From Cycas panzhihuaensis (taxonomy: Eukaryota; Cycadophyta), in NCBI GenBank assembly GCA_023213395.1, contig CM041465.1, positions 238,025,741-238,089,740 of the forward strand: a DNA stretch of 64,000 nt, read 5' to 3'. Position numbers and translations under genes: made by a program. The notes below the pieces were generated by a model that was not told the origin of the DNA, searched no databases, and saw only the letters and a list, made by a program, of their open reading frames with translations. Within the stretch, counting starts at the first letter, position 1, and every line of letters begins with the position of its first letter. Positions 57,641-64,000 of this stretch are shown here, one piece after another.

Positions 57641-58778
57641 TGATCTAAAATTGAATGGGAAAGTGAAAACTTAATCTAATTGAAATAAATTTAGATTCAA
57701 TATATAATATAATATATTATATTGAGAAATATTTTATTTTTATTATAAGATTTATTTAATGTGCATTTTGCTGTGCACTCTCTTCCCTACTATAGCAATC
57801 TAAGATTGAATAGATAAATGTTGGGTATGATATTGGTGGCTACATACTCTCTAGTATATTTCTCAGAGACTATGGTGCAAGGTTGGTGTCCCATTCAATT
57901 GTAAACCCTTTTCCAAGATGCTTATCAACTGGGGCATCTTCTCAAGGTTGCTTTGGTGATTTTCTTTATTCCCTTGCTATGTATAAAACTTCCTAGACTC
58001 CTCTTATATCTCATGATTAGGTTTGGGCTTTTATTCACTACTCCTTCCCATTCATATTACTTTTATACCTCCATTTCTATCGGTTCCTCATGCAAATCTA
58101 GGATTTAGAGTGAAAATGTATTTGGGCTACTATTTAGAGCTTTTTCCCTAATTTTCTTGCTCCTCTCACTGCATCTAAGATTGTTGGTACTTCTCCTTGC
58201 CTTCCTTGATAAATCTGGACAATATTTCTACTATTTCCAAGTTCATTCATCTTCAATTTCTTTTTTTAATTTTTATCTTTTCTATTTCCTAATTGTCCAT
58301 TTGATCTAATAAAACCTGATCTAAATCCATTAAAAACTTTGATTTCTTTCTTCTAATTGGTAGAAAATACTTGTACAGATATCCGCCTAAAAGTTTATGA
58401 CAAATAGATTCCAATTTCCTTGTCAAATCATGTTTTTTGTGAAGGCTATTATTTTTTAGTTATACTAAATATGAGATTGGTCACATACTAGTAAAACTTG
58501 GTCGTACTAGCTACTAGTCTTATCACACCAAGGACTGGACTGGTTGCACTAAGGACTAGACTAGTCATACTGAGGACTGCCCTAGTCATATTAAGGACTA
58601 TATGGTCATACCATGGTAAAACATGGTCATACTAGAATATAATTTTTTTGCATTTTAAGAGTCTAAATAGGATTTTTCTACTAAATAAAGGTTGGAAATA
58701 TGAAAATAAATACTACTAAATATTTTTATACTTACTTTTGAAAAATATTTTGGATTTAATAGATTTAAAATTAGATGA
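57641..58778 (-). repeat. Element E 5' LTR
   Basis: This is 1,138 bp, paralleled by 49046-50150. On the minus strand it ends tagatca. The tandem-repeat block is at about 58480-58640. Confidence 0.9.
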
Positions 58779-58783
58779 TTAAT

Positions 58784-59455
<672 letters not shown>

Positions 59456-60010
59456 ATTGATTTCATTAGAAGACAATTTACCTTATAAGTTTCTAACTTG
59501 GTTGTAGAGAGGAGAAAGAAGCTAACAAACTCTTCCAGTTATCTACTTCTATCTTAAGCAACCTTCTAGAAGTCTTTGTATTAGTAACTCTCTTGAAAAG
59601 GTAAGGCTAAATCCTTATTTTTACCTTCTTCTTTAATTTTTAAAATCTTTTCACTATGCTTTTTCTTTATCATAACATATCCAACAAGCATAAATGCTAC
59701 TAGATTTACTTTAGAATTGGTCTAGTGGTATCTTTATTTGCTCTTTGCCTTCTTGGGAAACTCTTAACATATTAGAAGGAAGCTATACATAGTAAGAAAC
59801 CAACATATAACTAGTTACAGTATCATTATCTTAATTTGTTGTTATTTTCATACCAAAAAAAGAAGATAAGACATATAAGAAGAAGAAAAAGAAAAAGGGA
59901 AGTGAAATTCTTTGTTATGGTTGCAAGTGGAAAGGGAATAGGAAAGGAAAAATAAGCTTTTACCTCACTTCTCACCCTTTCTTTCCCCCTTTTTAATTTA
60001 TTTTCATCTA
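59456..60010. other. AT-rich stretch, no gene seen
   Basis: Polypyrimidine and polypurine runs. cttgaaaaggtaagg near 59594 is splice-donor-like. Possible D2 LTR continuation, unproven. Confidence 0.4.
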
Positions 60011-60037
60011 AAGAGAGAGAGAGATAGATAGATAGAT

Positions 60038-60107
<70 letters not shown>
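60011..60107. repeat. Compound microsatellite (AG)n(ATAG)n(AT)n(AG)n
   Basis: About 97 bp of four adjacent dinucleotide and tetranucleotide runs. Confidence 0.95.
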
Positions 60108-60109
<2 letters not shown>

Positions 60110-62039
60110 TCTTATAGTTATTTGTCCCCTTTCTTTCTTCCCTAAGAAAAACAAAAAAAAAAAGACGAAAAAAAGAAATATTTTTTTATTTATTCATTTT
60201 CATCCTAAACTTTGTATTGCATCCATTATATGAGTGAGGAATTGATCTTATTGTATGCCATTTGATATGAAACCCAAGGCATGAGGAGGGACCATTTGTT
60301 GCGAGTCCCAAATTTGCTAGGGAAAGTTTACAACTTTACTAAGGGCAAGCCAACTATTTTCACTAAAATGAAAGAGCATGTAGATGGATTTAGGTATGTG
60401 ATATGTTCCTTAGTAGGCCATAAGTCCCTTTAAGAAACAAGTGCTCACTAGAATGTACATGTACACACCTTTCACCCTTAGTTTAGCTTCCTCTTAATAG
60501 GCCACTTATAAAATTCCCTTGCAACCATGTTCATGAAATACATATATGCCTAGAGTTATCATCATGGGATTTATATAATTTTATTGAGCTATTACACCCT
60601 AGGGCTTTAACATAGAATAAAGTAATAATAATCCATAACATCAACCCATTAGAGAATTTTAGATTCAAATGAAGTATCTTGAAAAAAATTATTAATAAAT
60701 AATTTCAAACTCACATACAGATGTACTATCCTAGATTCAAATGACTGATATTTTCCATATCCTATAGATAGGATTGATTAATGAAAAAATAATAATTCTA
60801 AGTTATACATGCTCTACTACCTATAAATAAATAGAACTTCATTACATTCCTAACTTGCTAAGATTAATTAATAAGTAAGAAGGAATAATATCCCATTCAA
60901 ATCATAGACAAACTATGAAATTTAAAGTAACAATTTCCTCTAAATAAGTCTAAGCAATAAAAGGACCTTAGAAGTGGTAAATCATCATCACAGATAAGTG
61001 CCTCAAATGAAGAAATTTGGTTCTTAAATCTACTATTAGGCACCTTTAGAATAGAAATAGATGGTTAGAGAAGCTAAAAAAAAAACAAGCTAAGAAATAT
61101 TGCCAAATCTTCTCTATGAATCTCTTAAAGGTATAATTTCTAATTTATATTTTGAATTAAGTTTTTGGTAATTTCACAATTAATAATAAACTTCTTTTCA
61201 TAATAACTCAATTTAGCAAATTAAGATGCTATTGATTTTTTCTTTTCTTTTCTTTTTTGATAGATTGTATATACTTGTATCCATTACTATTTTTTATTCA
61301 TCAGGTGAAACTAAGAGTGTTTGTGGTTGAAAGTGAAGAGAGTCATTTATATAATTTGTAAGCACATTTCTAGGTATTCTCCTCCTCCTCCATTGATTAA
61401 TTTCATTGCCCCCACCAAAACAAAAAAGGGTTTTCATTTTTATATTTCATTTTTAAAAGAAGAAAAGGAAAAACGTTACTTATTTTCTTATTGCATGCTT
61501 TCTTGCCTTCTCTTTCCCTCACATGGAGGTTTTTTTTTTTTTTTTTAGTGAGAGAAAAGAACTACATTTTCACTTGCATCGTTGTGCATGATAGGTAAGC
61601 CAAATGAAGTGGATAATTAGTACTTGTTGCAAGTCCTCGAGTCTGTAGGGCCAAAAGCTTTACATCTAGACTAGGATTGTTTATTGTCTTTATCAAATCA
61701 TAATTACAAATAATTACATCATAATCATTTATTGATTACTCTCTAGTCTTTTTTAGAATAGGATACCCCTTATCGAAAGGAGAGATCATTGCTTCTCTAC
61801 TTTGGTTTCATCATTAGATGAAAGTGTTGGCCTTGTATCTTAGGCGAGTTAATTCTTTATATCATGCTCTAAATGAATTAGTGGTGGGAAATTATCCCTT
61901 TTGTAAGTGGTTGGTATAATTGAGTGAGCACCATTTGTCCTTATTAAGAGTGGTTTCTTCTCATCTATTTCACTTTATGGTAGTTTGGGAGGCTTGGTTG
62001 GAGTCAAATATGAGCACTTCTAGATCTTCCTAATAGAAG
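60108..62039. other. AT-rich stretch with short LTR-like similarities
   Basis: tttctaggtattct at 61368-61381 is identical to B LTR at about 24614-24627. gaccatttgttgcgagtccc near 60289 resembles the B LTR near 25009-25029. These suggest one or two degraded LTR fragments of the family. No gene is seen; the 75-codon frame at 61321 ends in a T run. Confidence 0.3.
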
Positions 62040-62505
62040 AATTAATGATTAAACTCATTAATTCATTAATAATAAATTATACTATACTTTTGTAATGTGT
62101 TATAAATAGTTTATATTGAGGGTGTTGTTTTCATAAATGAGTTAAGTCACAACTTAATGTTATGAACTTAGTTGTGTGGGGAAACTTTTGCTATTAATAT
62201 TAAAATAATGTAAAGGTGATTTAATCATATAAGGTGCCAACTATCACCTTACATGATCCTATATTTAATACTTCTTATTTTCATTATAACTACATCTCTT
62301 ATTACATATGAAAGGCTTTTTGTATGTAATATTTTATGTAATGTATTTTATATATGAGAGTTTAATATAAGTTATATCTTTAGAGCCTATGAGTAATTCA
62401 TTACCTCTTTTTATGAATGTTTTATTGAAATATTTATTGTTTACATTATGTATGTGAGTGAGTTTTGAACCTAGGTCTAAACCAGGCATGATCCTCACTC
62501 TTTCA
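62040..62505 (+). repeat. H: probable LTR end of an unrelated element
   Basis: ttataaatag at about 62100 could be its TATA box. It ends tctttca two bases before a PBS. The left boundary is a guess, and the second LTR would lie beyond the window. Confidence 0.35.
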
Positions 62506-62507
62506 CT

Positions 62508-62519
62508 TGGTATTAGAGC
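62508..62519 (+). other. H primer-binding site
   Basis: tggtattagagc differs from the initiator tRNA-Met PBS tggtatcagagc by one transition. Confidence 0.6.
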
Positions 62520-64000
62520 AAGTTTTCTTATTAAGTACTATGTAGATCTTTTATTGCAATAATAATCTTTATGTTATTAATATTGAACAAGTGAATCTTA
62601 TGATGTGATAATACTCCATACTTTTAAAGTCTTCCAAACTAAAATGTATGCAAAATCTAATTTCAATCTTGTTGGAGAAGGTTGTCTGAGTCATATTGGA
62701 ACCATATTATAACTACATAAGTGATAAATGGAGTTGCCCCTCTTATAAGTCTTATTGGGTAATATGTGAGCCTGCTTTATGCTATCTATTACATAATTGA
62801 CCTTTTCTTTTTCTTCTCTCAATTGTATGAGGACTTACTTATCTCAATGATAGTATTCGTTAATTAAACCTCCATGTGTACCCATTTGTATCATTGTTCT
62901 TAAGTTATGATTATCTTACATTTGCCTGAGCTACTCACTATTTCACACTTATTTATATTACACCTATATTATAGAGAATTAATTCGTAAAAATAATCAAG
63001 CTACCTATGCATGATAGCTCATCTATTTTGTGCCTTTTGCTTTGTTGCATGAAGTATCTCTTAATAGACATCTTTGCACCTCTTCATGGCTATCATTTAT
63101 TTGATTTGTGTGGGCTACTTCATTCAACTACCATTTTCTCCTATGTGGTTGATCTTATTATAGCTACATCTTTTTTTTATGACTCCATTGCATGATCCAG
63201 TGTGTGATTTTCATGCATTAGCTTAGAAATCATTATTCAATGAAGTGGTTTAATTTGTCATGTATTAGCTTTACGTGAAGCTCATATAACCTCTATGTGC
63301 TTTTTTATATGACATTATGTATGCTCCATTTACATAAAAGATTTCTATTATAGGCTCCAACTACATGATAGCGACCTTTGATCTATAAATAAATTGTATC
63401 CAGAGGGATTTTTTGAGGTGAATTAATCATTTGATCTATAAGTAGGGATTTAAGTGATTTCATTGATTTCATCTCATTCTAGTTTACTGTTTGCTTAATG
63501 GAACCACATTATATGACAACTCAAATTGATACTAGATGCATCCTCCATTCACTAGAGTAATCAAACTAAGATTTCATAGACCTAATAGAAAGGTATGACC
63601 CTCTATATCTAACCAATTTTATCATTATTTTGAAATCCCGTTGTTTCATTTTATTTTATATAAAGTTAAAAAACTTTAAGTTATTAAAATTAATATATTC
63701 AGAGAATATTCTAATTTTGATAAAGGTTCCTAACCTAAATCAAAATCATTTTATTATTTTTTAATTATTTTAGGCCTATTTTTTAATCTATTTTAGGTAA
63801 CTTTTAGTTTTTAAGGCTTTTGTTTTTCTATTTTACTGCTTAAAACATAAAATTTTAAATTTTAATCACAGAAAAATCTTTAAAAAATTTTAAAACATTA
63901 AAAGGATAATACTTGAATTAAACCACCTATATACCACACTTTCAAGGGGAATAATTAGAACCCTTAAAGTTACCACTCCACATACGTTAAAGGACTTTAT
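62520..64000. other. Possible start of element H interior, nothing recognised
   Basis: AT-rich and full of stops. I found no gag motif. The 62-codon frame at 63007 has no recognisable feature. Confidence 0.45.

Larger units (their letters stand above)
49046..58778 (-). mobile_element. Element E: Ty3/gypsy retrotransposon interrupted by solo LTR F
   Basis: It is bounded by two direct repeats (49046-50150 and 57641-58778). On the minus strand a tRNA-Met-type PBS (57620-57633) is followed by gag, protease, RT, RNase H, integrase and PPT (about 50153-50169). The flanking five bases are gtaat on the left and ttaat on the right, a four-of-five match for the target duplication. PBS type and domain wording differ from the Tat-like family; a chromovirus-type lineage is plausible, though I see no chromodomain. 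Element F (50843-53665) splits the integrase. Confidence 0.9.

Overview
This window is repeat-rich nuclear DNA from a plant with a large, retrotransposon-laden genome. The plant origin rests on the element types: Tat-like Ty3/gypsy elements with LTRs over 2.5 kb, a Tnt1/Tork-like Ty1/copia element, a second Ty3/gypsy element primed by initiator tRNA-Met, and a 5S-rRNA-like block. The species cannot be named. I found no intact host gene and no tRNA gene, and every retroelement reading frame I followed is broken by stops or frameshifts. Names A to H below are mine.

Left half (1-37040): a three-level nest. B (8625-25154, + strand) is complete, with two LTRs, a PBS, a PPT and a 5-bp target duplication, gtatc. 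It sits in the fifth codon of the gag gene of A, a close relative on the - strand (from before position 1 to 28162). A in turn appears to sit in C (28163-37040, - strand), inside C's copy of an antisense gene. The family layout is LTR, PBS, gag, protease, RT-RNase H, integrase without chromodomain, an antisense spliced gene with a plant mobile domain (PMD), a second RNase H in sense orientation, PPT, LTR. A has lost most of the antisense gene. C lacks RT, RNase H and integrase.

Middle (37041-49045): an AT-rich stretch with a 5S-rRNA-like segment, a decayed Ty1/copia element G (38584-43910, - strand), and two diverged + strand LTR-like sequences (D1, D2) sharing the 5' end of the A/B/C family.

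Right (49046-64000): a Ty3/gypsy element E (49046-58778, - strand). Its integrase is split by F, a solo LTR of the A/B family flanked by the duplication gtgat. Beyond it lie a 340-bp AT array, a compound microsatellite, possible LTR fragments and one isolated LTR end with a tRNA-Met PBS (H).

Age order from nesting and from hand comparison of LTR pairs is B youngest, then A, then C. Older layers look more AT-rich and carry many CAG/CAA to TAG/TAA and TGT to TAT changes, as expected from deamination of methylated cytosine. The most interesting content is the antisense PMD gene, with its own TATA box and a frame-preserving intron, plus short repeats and splice-donor-like sites conserved between LTR copies.
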